Shown: positions 17,788 through 26,990 of the stretch, piece by piece
How the letters are laid out: every line of letters starts with the position of its first letter
How positions within the stretch are numbered: the stretch's first letter is position 1
From: Pseudonocardia halophobica
GTDB taxonomy: Bacteria > Actinomycetota > Actinomycetes > Mycobacteriales > Pseudonocardiaceae
Reading direction: 5' to 3'
Length of the DNA stretch: 64,000 nucleotides
Assembly: GCF_027922425.1 (NCBI RefSeq)
Contig: NZ_BSFQ01000002.1
Coordinates: 310,001-374,000 of the forward strand
Program-made: the position numbers and the translations under genes
The notes under the pieces: generated by a model
Database searches by the model: none
What the model saw: the letters and a program-made list of their open reading frames with translations, nothing else
What the model was told of the DNA's origin: nothing

Positions 17788-19138
17788 GCTCGACGACCTG
17801 CTCGGCTGGGCCGCCGATCGCTCCGCCGCGGGCGCCGCGGGGCTGCCCGAGCCCGTCCTGCGCACGGCACTCACGATCGTCGCCGACGACGTCGCGGCGA
17901 TGATCGGCGCCCACGCCGAGCCCGAGGTCCGGGCGGTCTCCGCCCAGGCGGGTGGCTCGCCGGAGGCGTCCGTGGTGGGGCGTCCCGGTGTGCGGGCCGA
18001 TCGTCGGAAGGCGGCGCTGGCGAACGCCGTGGCCGCCAACTGGACCGAGCTCGACGGCGGGTATCGCCCCGCGACGTGTCACGGCTCGCTCTACACCCTC
18101 CCGGCCGCGCTGGCCGAGACGGAGGCGGCCGGCGGCAGCCTCGGCGACCTCCTGACCGCGGTCGTCGTCGGGTACGAGGTGGTCACGCGGATCGCGCGGG
18201 CCTACCGGCCGCCGCTACCGCTGGTGCTCCACCCGCACGCGACCCTGTCGCCGATCGGCGCGGCGGCGGCGTTGGCCGCCGCGCGCCGGCTGCCGGTGGA
18301 GGAGTTCTCCCGGGCCGTGCTCGGCGCGGCCTCGATGTCGCTGACCGGACCGTTCGGGCACGCCACCGAGGGCGCGACCGTGCGCAACGCCTGGGCCGGC
18401 GCCGGCGCGCAGCTCGGCTTCGTCGCCATGGACATGGCTGCGGCCGGGCTCACCGCGAGCCCGGGAGTGCTCGACGAGGTGTTCGGCCGGGTGGGCGGAG
18501 CCGTCGCGGATCCGGCTGCGCTCACCAAGGACCTGGGGGAGCGGTACGCGGTGCAGGACGGCTACCAGAAGCCGTACGCCTGCTGCCAGTACCTGCACTC
18601 GAGCATCGAGGCCGCCGCGCTGATCGCGACGGAGACGGAGGGCGCGCAGGTCGAGCGGATCGACGTCCGGGCGCATCCCCTGGCCGCCGCCCTGCGGAAC
18701 GCCGCACCGGAGACCACGCTGGCCGGACGCTTCTCCCTGCCCCACGCCGTCGCCACCGTGCTGGCTGCACGGGACACCGCCGCCACGGTGTTCTCCCGCG
18801 ACTCGCTGCGGGACCCGGACGTGGCGCGGCTCCGGTCGCTCGTGGCCGTCGAGGAGTGGTCCGATCCGCCCGCGCCGCCGCACGACCGGCCCGCCACTGT
18901 CCGCGTGAGCTTCGCCGACGGCCGCGTCCGGACGGAGACGGTCCTGTCGGCGTCGGGCGGGCCGGACCGTCCCCTCACGCGCGAGGAGCTGCTCGCCAAG
19001 TACCGGACACTCACCGGCGACCTCCGCCCCGGCTTCGCGGGTCGGGTGCAGGTCCTGACCGATCCGTCGACCCGCCTCGCCCTCGACGCACCCCTGCGCC
19101 CGCTGCTGGACGACCTGCTCGCCGAGGGGGACCGGTGA
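17780..19138 (+). CDS. MmgE/PrpD-family protein 1
   Basis: A 452-residue MmgE/PrpD family member. The family includes 2-methylcitrate dehydratase, cis-aconitate decarboxylase and iminodisuccinate epimerase. Recognisable are the helical N-terminal half with YRPATCHGS and the two-cysteine YACCQYLHSSIEA segment near residues 268-282. It starts inside the transporter gene and overlaps the next PrpD gene by four bases. It is less conserved than true PrpD, so the dehydratase label should not be taken as proved. With the lyase encoded at 9748 it would give dehydration or hydration followed by C-C cleavage. Confidence 0.8.
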   Translation: MPELDDLLGWAADRSAAGAAGLPEPVLRTALTIVADDVAAMIGAHAEPEVRAVSAQAGGSPEASVVGRPGVRADRRKAALANAVAANWTELDGGYRPATCHGSLYTLPAALAETEAAGGSLGDLLTAVVVGYEVVTRIARAYRPPLPLVLHPHATLSPIGAAAALAAARRLPVEEFSRAVLGAASMSLTGPFGHATEGATVRNAWAGAGAQLGFVAMDMAAAGLTASPGVLDEVFGRVGGAVADPAALTKDLGERYAVQDGYQKPYACCQYLHSSIEAAALIATETEGAQVERIDVRAHPLAAALRNAAPETTLAGRFSLPHAVATVLAARDTAATVFSRDSLRDPDVARLRSLVAVEEWSDPPAPPHDRPATVRVSFADGRVRTETVLSASGGPDRPLTREELLAKYRTLTGDLRPGFAGRVQVLTDPSTRLALDAPLRPLLDDLLAEGDR

Positions 19139-20502
19139 CCCGCACGACCGCCGAGATCCTGGTGGACGGCGTGCTCGACCTGCCCGAGAACCTGCCGGAA
19201 CGGGTCGAGGAGGCCGCGCGGCTGCACCTGCTCGACGCCCTCGGGGTCGGGCTGGCCGCCTCCCGGCTCGGGCCCGCGTCGGGCCTCCTCGGCGTCGCGC
19301 GTCCGGACGGGCCGTGCACAGTGCTGGGTGCGGCCACCGGCACGACACCGGCCGACGCGGCGCTCGTGAACGGCACCCTCGTGCACTCGCTCGAGTACGA
19401 CGACACCCACACCGGCGCGGTGATGCACGGCAGCAGCGTCCTCGCCCCGGCGGTGCTCGCCGCCGCCGAGGCCGGGAAGGCCGCGGCGCCGGAGGTGGTG
19501 CGCGCCTTCGTTGCCGGATGGGAGGTGCTCGTCCGGCTCGGGCTCGCCGCCCCGAGCGGTTTCCAGCGCGCCGGCTTCCAGGGCACCTCGGTCGCCGGGC
19601 CGGTCGCCGGGGCCGTTGCGGTCGGCCTCCTCGCCGGCCTCGACCGCGAGGGTCTGCTCGACGCCGTCGCCGTCGCCGCGAGCTTCTCCGCCGGGAACTT
19701 CACGTTCCTCAGCCGCGGGGCGTCGAGCAAGGCGGCCCAGGCCGGCATCGCCGCCCAGGCGGCGATCTCCGCGATGCAGCTCGTACAGGGCGGGATCACG
19801 GGAGCCCGGGACGTCTTCGAGGGCGACCGGGGCTTCTTCGGCCTGTACGCCGATGATCCGTCGGCGGCGGACCGGCTGCGCCATCTTTCCGGTGATCTGG
19901 GCTCCCGGTGGTATCTGACGGACGCGGCCTTCAAGGGGGTGCCCTGCTGCCACTTCCTGCACCCGTTCGTCGAGGCGGTGGCGGCGCTCGGCCTGCCGGA
20001 CGGCGGGTGCCGGCGGATCCACCGGATCCTCTGTCGTGTCCCGCAGGGCCAGGAGACGGTGATCGCCCTTCCGTGGGCCGCCAAGCAGACCCCGGGACAG
20101 GCCGACGAGGCCCGGTGGAGCCTGCCGTACGTCGTCGCGCTGCAGGCGGTCCGTGGGCGGGTGCTGCTGTCCGATTTCGTCGGACCCCCGGACGCCGAGG
20201 TGCTCGCCGTCGCCGCGCGGGTGGACTGGGAGATCTGGCCCGACTCCGGCTACCCGGCCCTCTTCCCGGCGGAGATCGAGGTCGAGTGGACCGACGGCAG
20301 CGTCCGGACCGTCACGATCGACGACGTCGACGGCGGCGTCGGTCGGCCGTGGGCGGCGGACCGGGTGATCGAGAAGTTCCTCGGCAACTGCGAGGCCGCC
20401 GGGCTGCCGGCGTCCTGGTCCGTGGGCTTCGCCGCGGAGGTGAAGGATGCGGGCCTTCCCGATCTCGGCTCCCTGCGCTCGCTGGTCAGCGAAGCGGGAT
20501 GA
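19135..20502 (+). CDS. MmgE/PrpD-family protein 2
   Basis: A 455-residue second MmgE/PrpD protein. The family hallmarks are clearer here than in its neighbour: LVNGTLVHSLEYDDTH near residue 80 and the KGVPCCHFLHPF segment near residue 265. The GTG start overlaps the previous stop by four bases. Two adjacent but diverged PrpD proteins suggest a heteromer, or two steps such as dehydration and decarboxylation. It ends the operon. Downstream only a short unsupported frame and the remains of a thioesterase gene follow. Confidence 0.82.
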   Translation: MTRTTAEILVDGVLDLPENLPERVEEAARLHLLDALGVGLAASRLGPASGLLGVARPDGPCTVLGAATGTTPADAALVNGTLVHSLEYDDTHTGAVMHGSSVLAPAVLAAAEAGKAAAPEVVRAFVAGWEVLVRLGLAAPSGFQRAGFQGTSVAGPVAGAVAVGLLAGLDREGLLDAVAVAASFSAGNFTFLSRGASSKAAQAGIAAQAAISAMQLVQGGITGARDVFEGDRGFFGLYADDPSAADRLRHLSGDLGSRWYLTDAAFKGVPCCHFLHPFVEAVAALGLPDGGCRRIHRILCRVPQGQETVIALPWAAKQTPGQADEARWSLPYVVALQAVRGRVLLSDFVGPPDAEVLAVAARVDWEIWPDSGYPALFPAEIEVEWTDGSVRTVTIDDVDGGVGRPWAADRVIEKFLGNCEAAGLPASWSVGFAAEVKDAGLPDLGSLRSLVSEAG

Positions 20503-20645
20503 AAGCGGGCGGCCTCAGCGCGCCCTGCGGTGCACGGCCCTTCCCCGCGAGGGTCCGTGCTCGGGGATGTGCGGGACTGCTCACCGACGACGACGAGCTG
20601 CGCCTGGGCCCGCGGATGAAGGTCCTCATCGACCTCTGATCCCGG

Positions 20646-20933
20646 TCACGGCGTGGAACGGCGCTCCGCCCGGCGGAGCTCGGCCTCGGCCCACCGCCGC
20701 TTCTCGTCCGGCGTGTCCGGCGTCAGCGGGCGTACGGCGACCGGGTTCTTGTCGGCGTCCATCGCGACCATCGTGAAGTAGCAGCTGTTGGTGTGGCGCA
20801 CGGTCTGGTCGGTCAGGTTCTCCGTGGTCACCCGGATCCCCACCTCCATGGAGGTCCGGCCGGTGTAGTTGACCGAGGCGCATGAGGACGGTCATCGACA
20901 GCGGTGGCGGTCGTCGGGCTCGTCGGTGGTCAT
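20646..20933 (-). pseudogene. Acyl-CoA thioesterase remnant with internal deletion
   Basis: The C-terminal half of a hot-dog acyl-CoA thioesterase (YciA type) is clear: ASVNYTGRTSMEVGIRV followed by a THTNS-like strand and a charged tail. Upstream in the same frame an ATG at 20933 begins a plausible N-terminus (MTTDEPDDRHRCR) that hits a TGA at 20892-20894 about ten codons before the conserved part. The whole helix-containing N-terminal domain, roughly 70 codons in the family, is missing between the two. I read this as an internal deletion of a once complete gene. Confidence 0.7.
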
Positions 20934-21096
20934 CGTGGCTCCCGCGGCTGGTGGACACGCGCTCGCCGACTGGCCCCACGCCCAGGGCATCGGCGATGCA
21001 CGGCGTTCAGCCTGGTCGACGGCGTGCGGCCGAGGAAGACCCACTACGACGGAACCGGTCGATCACGGCGTTCGCCGCTCGCCGGCGAGCAGGCGG

Positions 21097-22131
21097 TCAC
21101 CGGTGGGCGAACGCCGCGTCGAACGAGGCCCCGGGCAGGGGCCAGAGCAGGGAGCGGATGAAGCGAACGGCTTCGGCGGCTCCGTGCAGCCGGTCCATTC
21201 CCGCGTCCTCCCACTCGACGGAGATCGGCCCGGAGTAGCCGATGGCGGCGAGGGCACGGAACGCGTCCTCCCAGGGAACGTCGCCGTGACCGGTGGAGAC
21301 GAAGTCCCAGCCGCGGCGGGGATCGCCCCACGGCAGGTGCGAGCCGAGGACGCCGGCGCGGCCGGAGGCGGGGCGGATCCGGGTGTCCTTGCAGTCGACG
21401 TGGTGGATGCGGTCGGCGAAGTCGGTGATGAACCCGACGGTGTCGATGCCCTGCCAGAGCATGTGCGAGGGGTCCCAGTTGAACCCGAAGGCGGGGCGGC
21501 GGTCGATGGCCTCGAGGGTGCGGACGCAGGTCCAGTGGTCGTAGGCGATCTCCGAGGGATGCACCTCGTGGGCGAAGCGGACGCCCTCGGCGTCGAACAC
21601 GTCGAGGATGGGGTTCCAGCGCCGGGCGAAGTCCTCGTAGCCCTCGTCGATGACCTCCTGCGGTACCGGCGGGAACAGCGCGACGTACTTCCAGATCTTC
21701 GAGCCGGTGAAGCCGACGACGGTGTCCGCCCCGAGCTTCCGCGCCACGCGCGCTGCGCGCTTCATGTCCTCGGCGGCGCGCCGTCGCACGCCCTCGGGGT
21801 CGCCGTCGCCCCAGGTGGCGGGGCGGAGGATGGCCCGATGGCGGAAGTCGATGGGGTCGTCGCAGACGGCCTGGCCGGTGAGATGGTGGGAGATCGCCCA
21901 GCAGCGCAGGCCGTACTCGTCGAGGATCTCGAGCCGGGAGCGCAGGTACGCGGGATCGGCCTCGGCGCGCTCCAGGTCGAGGTGGTCGCCGGAGGCCGCG
22001 ATCTCCAGCCCGTCGTAGCCCCACTCGGCGGCGAGCCGGGCGACCTCGGTGAAGGGCAGGTCTGCCCACTGGCCGGTGAACAGGGTGACCGGGGCACGGA
22101 CGGAAGCAGGGACGGCGTCGGCCGGGGTCAT
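21097..22131 (-). CDS. Sugar phosphate isomerase/epimerase-type TIM barrel
   Basis: A 344-residue xylose-isomerase-like TIM-barrel (AP_endonuc_2 fold). Metal-site candidates are the glutamate in FAHEVHPSE, the aspartate and histidine in FNWDPSHML, the histidine in IHHVDCKD and the glutamate in ISVEWED. Proteins of this type isomerise or epimerise keto-sugars, or dehydrate inosose-like compounds. ATG at 22131 has GAGGAG upstream. It is transcribed with the ROK gene and lies opposite a glycoside-oxidising operon, so it probably acts on the keto-sugar made there. Confidence 0.85.
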   Translation of the reverse strand: MTPADAVPASVRAPVTLFTGQWADLPFTEVARLAAEWGYDGLEIAASGDHLDLERAEADPAYLRSRLEILDEYGLRCWAISHHLTGQAVCDDPIDFRHRAILRPATWGDGDPEGVRRRAAEDMKRAARVARKLGADTVVGFTGSKIWKYVALFPPVPQEVIDEGYEDFARRWNPILDVFDAEGVRFAHEVHPSEIAYDHWTCVRTLEAIDRRPAFGFNWDPSHMLWQGIDTVGFITDFADRIHHVDCKDTRIRPASGRAGVLGSHLPWGDPRRGWDFVSTGHGDVPWEDAFRALAAIGYSGPISVEWEDAGMDRLHGAAEAVRFIRSLLWPLPGASFDAAFAHR

Positions 22132-22162
22132 GGGGTCTCCTCGACGAAGTGGGGGCCGTCGC

Positions 22163-23434
22163 TCAGGCGACGGAGGCGTTCTGCAGGCGGATCGCCGAGC
22201 CGGCCGGGCTGCCGTGGGCGATCCAGAGAGGGAGGGCGTCTCGCCGGAAGAGGCGTTCGACGGCGAGCAGTGCGGCGCCGGTGACGCCCTCGGTGAAGTC
22301 CAGGGACGAGGTCCGCACGGCGAGGCGGCGGGTGGCCAGCTCGACGGCGCGGGTCCGCACCGTGTCGGCGAAGATCCGGAAGAACTCGTCGCCGGTGCGC
22401 AGCACACCGCCGCCGAGGACGACGGCGCCGGGGTTGGCGAAGTTGACGATGTTGGCCACGGCTCCGCCGACGGTGCGCGCAGCGCCGACGATCGCCGCCC
22501 GCGCGACCGGGTCGCCGGAGGCGACGGCCTGGCCGATGTGCTCGGGAGCGAGGCGACCCCGCTCGGCGAGCCGTTCGGCCAGGAAGGGGCTCGCACCCGC
22601 GCGGGCGCTGCGGGTGAGGTCGCGGGCGAGCGCCCAGCCGCCCGCGGCGGCCTCCAGGCACCCGGTCCGTCCGCAGCGGCACACGACCGACTCGTCGTCG
22701 GTCACGCGCACGTGCCCGATGTCACCGGCGGCGCCGGTGTCGCCGCGGTGCAGCCGCCCGCCGGAGACGAGCCCGCTGCCGATGCCGGTCCCGACCTTGA
22801 CGTAGAGCAGGTCTCGGCCCTCCCGCGGGGTGCCGCGGTGCCACTCGGCGAGGGCCATCAGGTTGACGTCGTTGTCCACCCAGATCGGGGCGTCGTAGCG
22901 GTTGCGGAACCAGGCCCGCACGTCGAAGTCGTCCCAGCCGGGCATGATCGGCGGAGCGACGATCCGGCCGGTGGTGAAGTCGACGGGCCCGGGGACGCCG
23001 ACCCCGACCCCCCACAGGTCGCGCCCGCGCCCGTGCCGGTCGAGGAGCTCGGTGAACAGGGTGTCGACGCGCTCGAGCACCGAGGCGGGCCCGTCGGCGA
23101 TGTCGACCTCCAGGTGCAGGCTGCCCAGCACCTGGCCGTCGAGCGTGGTCAGCGCGGCATCGCACTCCGAGGCGCCGAGGCAGGCGGCCAGGATCAACCC
23201 GGCCTCGGCGCGGAAGCGCACGGTGCGGGGGGCGCGCCCGCCTTGGGACGGGGCCAGGTCGCCCTCGGCCAGCACCCCGAGGTCGAGCCCGTCCTTGATC
23301 CGCTGGGTGACGACCTTGCGCCCGAGCCCGGTGGCCGCCTCGAGGTCGGGACGGGTGGTGGCCCGCCCGGTCCGGACGAGGTCGACGAGCTGGGCCAGGA
23401 CGAGGACGTCCTGCGCGGACGGCACCAGTTGCAC
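22163..23434 (-). CDS. ROK-family transcriptional regulator
   Basis: A 423-residue NagC/XylR-like ROK repressor. The N-terminal 80 residues form a winged helix (RPDLEAATGLGRKVVTQRI). The ROK domain has VGVGVPGPVD, VDNDVNLMALAEW, VKVGTGIGSGL and the zinc motif CRCGRTGCLE. Such repressors are released by a sugar or sugar phosphate. GTG at 23434 gives the usual length; an ATG at 23476 in the same frame is an alternative but would overlap the opposite promoter. It is divergent from the GMC oxidase operon and is the obvious candidate to control it. Confidence 0.86.
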   Translation of the reverse strand: MQLVPSAQDVLVLAQLVDLVRTGRATTRPDLEAATGLGRKVVTQRIKDGLDLGVLAEGDLAPSQGGRAPRTVRFRAEAGLILAACLGASECDAALTTLDGQVLGSLHLEVDIADGPASVLERVDTLFTELLDRHGRGRDLWGVGVGVPGPVDFTTGRIVAPPIMPGWDDFDVRAWFRNRYDAPIWVDNDVNLMALAEWHRGTPREGRDLLYVKVGTGIGSGLVSGGRLHRGDTGAAGDIGHVRVTDDESVVCRCGRTGCLEAAAGGWALARDLTRSARAGASPFLAERLAERGRLAPEHIGQAVASGDPVARAAIVGAARTVGGAVANIVNFANPGAVVLGGGVLRTGDEFFRIFADTVRTRAVELATRRLAVRTSSLDFTEGVTGAALLAVERLFRRDALPLWIAHGSPAGSAIRLQNASVA

Positions 23435-23452
23435 GGCCCGGATCCTACCCCA

Positions 23453-23481
23453 TTGACGTCTGTTCCATACGCACATATCGT
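23453..23481 (+). promoter_or_regulatory. Predicted promoter of the glycoside oxidase operon
   Basis: TTGACG at 23453-23458 and TATCGT at 23476-23481 are separated by 17 bases, a good match to a housekeeping promoter and AT-rich for this genome. It would start transcription near 23488, about 55 bases before the GMC oxidase ATG. It lies in the short gap between the divergent ROK gene and the oxidase gene, where repressor binding is expected. Confidence 0.55.
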
Positions 23482-23542
23482 CTGCGCCGTCGCCTGATCG
23501 AGGCGCGTCTTCCCAGTTCGTAGGACGTAATGGAGCGTTGCG

Positions 23543-25099
23543 ATGGATCGGTTCTTCCCGAACGAAGCTGATGTGGTCGTTGTCGGGAGCGGTCCGGTCG
23601 GCGCCACCTACGCGCGTGTCCTGAGCGAGGTCGCGCCCACCGCGCGCGTCGCGGTGTTCGAGGTCGGCCCTGTCCTCGGCGAGCCCGTGGGCGGGCACGT
23701 CCGCAATATCACCGACCCCGCCGAGCGAGAGCGGGCCCAGCGGCTCTCCGAGGGGCCGAGCGTGGACCGGCCGAGCCTCACCGGGGCGGCCGAGCTGGAG
23801 GATGGTGTCCGCCGGGCGCGGCCCGGCACCTTCCTGCTCGAGTCGGGATGGCGTCAGGACGGGGAGGACGGGCTCCCGGCCGCGGCCATGTCGAGCAACG
23901 TCGGCGGCATGGGCGCGCACTGGACCGGGGCCTGCCCCCGGCCCGGCGACGGCGAGCGGATCGCCTTCCTCCCGGATCTCGACGCGCTGCTCGACGAGGC
24001 CGAGCGCCTGCTCACGGTGTCCGCCGACGCGTTGGCCGACGCGCCGCTGGCCGACGTCGTCCGGGCCCGCCTGGGCGCCGCCCTCGACGAGCACCGCGCG
24101 GCGGACCGGCGGGTCCAGCCGATGCCGCTGGCGGTCACCCGCCGCGCCGACGGCGGCCTGGTGTGGTCCGGGTCCGACGTCGTGTTCGGTGAGCCGTTCC
24201 GGACCAACCCGAACGCGACCCTGACCGAGCGCGCCCTGGTCACCGACATCCTCGTCGAGGACGGGCGGGCGTGCGGGGTGCGGGTGCGCGACCTGGAGTC
24301 CGGGGCCGAGCACGTCGTGCGCGCCGGGTACGTCGTGGTCGCGGCCGACGCCCTGCGGACGCCACAGCTGCTCTGGGCCTCCGGGATCCGCCCGGCCGCG
24401 CTCGGCCGCTACCTCAACGACCAGCCGCAGGTGGTGTACGCCGTGCGCCTGCGGGACCTCCCGTCCGCGGGCACGGAGACCGGCCGTGCGGGGGCGCTCG
24501 TCGCGGCGAGCGGGGTGAGCTGGGTGCCCTACACCTCGGCCGAGCCCTTCCACGGCCAGGTCATGCAGCTCGACGCCTCACCCGTGCCCCTCACGGACGG
24601 CGACGAGCCCGCCCCCGGCTCGATCGTCGGGCTCGGCTGGTTCTGCGCCAAGGAGCTGCGGGCCGAGGACCGGGTCGAGTTCGCCGACGACGAGCATGAC
24701 GGCTACGGCATGCCGGCCATGCGCATCCACTACACCCTCACCGGGCAGGACGAGGCCTCGATCGCCGCCGCGGCCGACGCCGTCCGGCGGGCGGGCCGGG
24801 CGTTGGGCGAGCCGCTCGACGACCGCCCGACCGTCCTGCCGCCCGGCAGCTCCCTGCACTACCAGGGCTCGGTCCGGATGGGCGAGGTCGACGACGGCAC
24901 CTCCGTCTGCGACCCGACCTGCCGGGTCTGGGGCGTGGACGGCCTCTACGTCGCGGGCAACGGCGTGATCCCGACCCCGACCGCCTGCAACCCGACCCTC
25001 ACCTCCGTCGCGCTCGCCGTCGCGGGCGCCCGGGACATCGCCGGGCGCCTGGGCGGCGCGCCCGTCACCACGCACGAGCACGCCCTCAGCACTGCCTGA
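23543..25099 (+). CDS. GMC oxidoreductase, pyranose/C-glycoside 3-oxidase type
   Basis: A 518-residue FAD enzyme of the GMC family. The FAD motif VVVGSGPVG begins near residue 12, SSNVGGMGAHWTGACPRP is the flavin-binding segment seen in pyranose oxidases, and the catalytic pair is H439 (SLHYQGSVRMG) and N483 (ACNPTLTS). There is no signal peptide. Close relatives include the bacterial C-glycoside 3-oxidases that oxidise the sugar C3 hydroxyl before C-C bond cleavage. The two genes for a C-glycoside-deglycosidase-like enzyme lie in the same operon, which strongly supports that role over simple glucose oxidation. Electron acceptor (oxygen or a quinone) is unknown. Confidence 0.85.
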   Translation: MDRFFPNEADVVVVGSGPVGATYARVLSEVAPTARVAVFEVGPVLGEPVGGHVRNITDPAERERAQRLSEGPSVDRPSLTGAAELEDGVRRARPGTFLLESGWRQDGEDGLPAAAMSSNVGGMGAHWTGACPRPGDGERIAFLPDLDALLDEAERLLTVSADALADAPLADVVRARLGAALDEHRAADRRVQPMPLAVTRRADGGLVWSGSDVVFGEPFRTNPNATLTERALVTDILVEDGRACGVRVRDLESGAEHVVRAGYVVVAADALRTPQLLWASGIRPAALGRYLNDQPQVVYAVRLRDLPSAGTETGRAGALVAASGVSWVPYTSAEPFHGQVMQLDASPVPLTDGDEPAPGSIVGLGWFCAKELRAEDRVEFADDEHDGYGMPAMRIHYTLTGQDEASIAAAADAVRRAGRALGEPLDDRPTVLPPGSSLHYQGSVRMGEVDDGTSVCDPTCRVWGVDGLYVAGNGVIPTPTACNPTLTSVALAVAGARDIAGRLGGAPVTTHEHALSTA

Positions 25100-25146
25100 C
25101 CCTTGACCCCGGCCGGCGACGGCCCCACTTGCGAGGACTCTCAACG

Positions 25147-26565
25147 ATGAGCGAGACCGTGCACGAGCCCGACCCCCGATCCTCGGATCCCGGCCGTGGC
25201 TCCGCCGGCGTCGGAACCGTCCGGGCCGACCGCCCGAGCCTGCGCGAACGCCTCGGCTACGGCGCCGGCGACCTGGCGTCCAACCTGACCTGGACCACGA
25301 TCACCAGCTTCTTGCTGTTCTTCTACACCGACGTGGCGCTGATCGGTGCCGCCGCCGCGGGCACCCTGCTGCTCGTGGGCCGGATCCTCGACGCGATCGT
25401 CGACCCCGCCGTCGGGGTCCTGCTCGACCGCACGAACACCCGCTTCGGCCGCGCCCGGCCGTACCTGTTGTTCGGCGCCCCGGTCCTCGCGGTCCTCACC
25501 GTGCTGACCTTCGTCACGCCGCACACCGGCGGCGCGGCCGACCTCGTGTGGGCCGGGGTCACGTTCATCCTCGTCGGGCTCGCCTACTCGCTGGTGAACA
25601 TCCCCTACGGCGCGCTCATGCCGATGATGACCCGGGACTCGCAGAGCCGGATGACGCTGAGCGGGTTCCGGTTCGCCGGTGCCTCCCTCGGTCTGGTCGT
25701 GGTCTCCGCCGCCACCACGCCGCTCGTCGCCGCCGTCGGCGGCGGTGACCAGCGCAGAGGATTCCTGCTCACCGTCACGATCTTCGCCGCGCTCGGGCTG
25801 CTGCTGTTCTGGATCGTCGCCGGCACCGCCAAGGAACGCGTCCCGTTCGTCCACGTCAACCGCGAACGCGGGTCGTTCAAGATCGCCTTGGGTACGATGC
25901 TGCGCAACGGCCCCTGGCTGGCCGTGTTCGGCTCCACCCTGGCCATGTTCGCCCGCCTCGGCGTCATCACCGGCGGCACGATCTACTTCGCCCTCGCCGT
26001 GCTCGGCAACCCCGCCGCGATCACCCTCGTGCTGACCGCGTTCTCCGTCTCCGCGCTCGCCGGCTCCGTCGTCACGCCGTGGGTGCTGCGCAAGCTCGGC
26101 CATCGGCGCGGCATCGTCCTGGGCCTGCTCGCCTCCGTGGTGCTGACCCTCGCCCTGATCCCGCTGCGCGACAACCTGCCCGCATTCGTCGCGGTGTTCT
26201 TCGTGGCCAACATCGTCGGCGGCTTCGGCTTCGTCGCCGCCCCCGCCCTGATCTCGGACACCGTCGAGTACCAGGAGCACCGCAGCGGGCAGCGCAACGA
26301 AGGCCTGCTCTACTCCGGCTACAGCCTCGGCACCAAGGTCGGCACCGCCCTCGGGTCGGCCCTGCTCGCCTGGGGTCTCGCCGCGATCGGCTACGCCCCC
26401 GACCAGCACACCCCCGGCATCGCCACCGGCGTGCTCTGGCTCTACGTCGGTCTGCCGATCGTGCTCGCGCTCCTGCAGGCCGCGGCACTGGCCTGCTACC
26501 GCCTCGAGAAGCAGCTGCCCGCGATCTCCGCCGAGCTGGCCGCGCGTCGCGCCAGCCAGGCCTGA
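25147..26565 (+). CDS. GPH-family sugar:cation symporter
   Basis: A 472-residue MFS-type transporter of the glycoside-pentoside-hexuronide family (MelB, XynB and LacS relatives). It has about twelve hydrophobic segments; visible marks are LGYGAGDLASNL at segment 1, the acidic loop IVDPAVGVLLDRTNTRFGRARPY after segment 2 and a C-terminal LYSGYSLGTKVGTALG. The ATG at 25147 follows a GAGGA site; a TTG 18 bases earlier is an unlikely alternative. It should import the glycoside that the neighbouring oxidase and lyase degrade in the cytoplasm. Confidence 0.88.
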   Translation: MSETVHEPDPRSSDPGRGSAGVGTVRADRPSLRERLGYGAGDLASNLTWTTITSFLLFFYTDVALIGAAAAGTLLLVGRILDAIVDPAVGVLLDRTNTRFGRARPYLLFGAPVLAVLTVLTFVTPHTGGAADLVWAGVTFILVGLAYSLVNIPYGALMPMMTRDSQSRMTLSGFRFAGASLGLVVVSAATTPLVAAVGGGDQRRGFLLTVTIFAALGLLLFWIVAGTAKERVPFVHVNRERGSFKIALGTMLRNGPWLAVFGSTLAMFARLGVITGGTIYFALAVLGNPAAITLVLTAFSVSALAGSVVTPWVLRKLGHRRGIVLGLLASVVLTLALIPLRDNLPAFVAVFFVANIVGGFGFVAAPALISDTVEYQEHRSGQRNEGLLYSGYSLGTKVGTALGSALLAWGLAAIGYAPDQHTPGIATGVLWLYVGLPIVLALLQAAALACYRLEKQLPAISAELAARRASQA

Positions 26566-26581
26566 CCCCGAGAGGAACTCC

Positions 26582-26977
26582 ATGTTCGCCCACCGGCTCG
26601 TCGTCGACGACTCGCTCCGGCCCACCGACCGGGGTGCCCGCTTCCAGATCCGGCTGAACTGGTACCGCAGCCTGCCGCTGGCCTCGCTCAGGGTCCTCGA
26701 CGTGACCCTCGACGGCACGCCGGTGCCCGCCGAGCGGATCGGCGTGGAGGTCGACGGGGTGCGCCGTGCGCTCGGGGAGCTCGGCCCGCTGATCGACGTC
26801 TGGTGGTACGTCCTCGATCCCGCCACCGTCCACGTCGACCTCGGCGGGCCGCTGGCCCACGGGCCACACGAACTCACCGTCCGGCTCGGTTCGCGGGTCC
26901 CGTACATCATCATCGGCCCGACGATCGACGACGTCTACACCGTCACCGACCAGCTCACCACCACCCAAGCAGCCTGA
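26582..26977 (+). CDS. C-glycoside deglycosidase beta-subunit-like protein (DUF6379 type)
   Basis: A 131-residue beta-rich protein resembling the small subunits of C-glycoside deglycosidases, formerly a domain of unknown function. It has the family-like N-terminus with FQIRLNWYRSLPLASL and a VDGV turn, and ends with a strand around VPYIIIGP. In characterised enzymes the small subunit packs against a TIM-barrel large subunit and shapes the active site. Here the gene lies 13 bases before exactly such a large-subunit gene, which is the main support. The resemblance is from memory of the family and needs a profile search. Confidence 0.75.
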   Translation: MFAHRLVVDDSLRPTDRGARFQIRLNWYRSLPLASLRVLDVTLDGTPVPAERIGVEVDGVRRALGELGPLIDVWWYVLDPATVHVDLGGPLAHGPHELTVRLGSRVPYIIIGPTIDDVYTVTDQLTTTQAA

Positions 26978-26990
26978 AAGGGGCACCTCC

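Noticed and set aside
20499-20639. 46-codon frame overlapping the end of the second PrpD gene
   Set aside because: It starts with an ATGA overlap, but the peptide has no recognisable domain and the following DNA is pseudogene; I see no support beyond the overlap.
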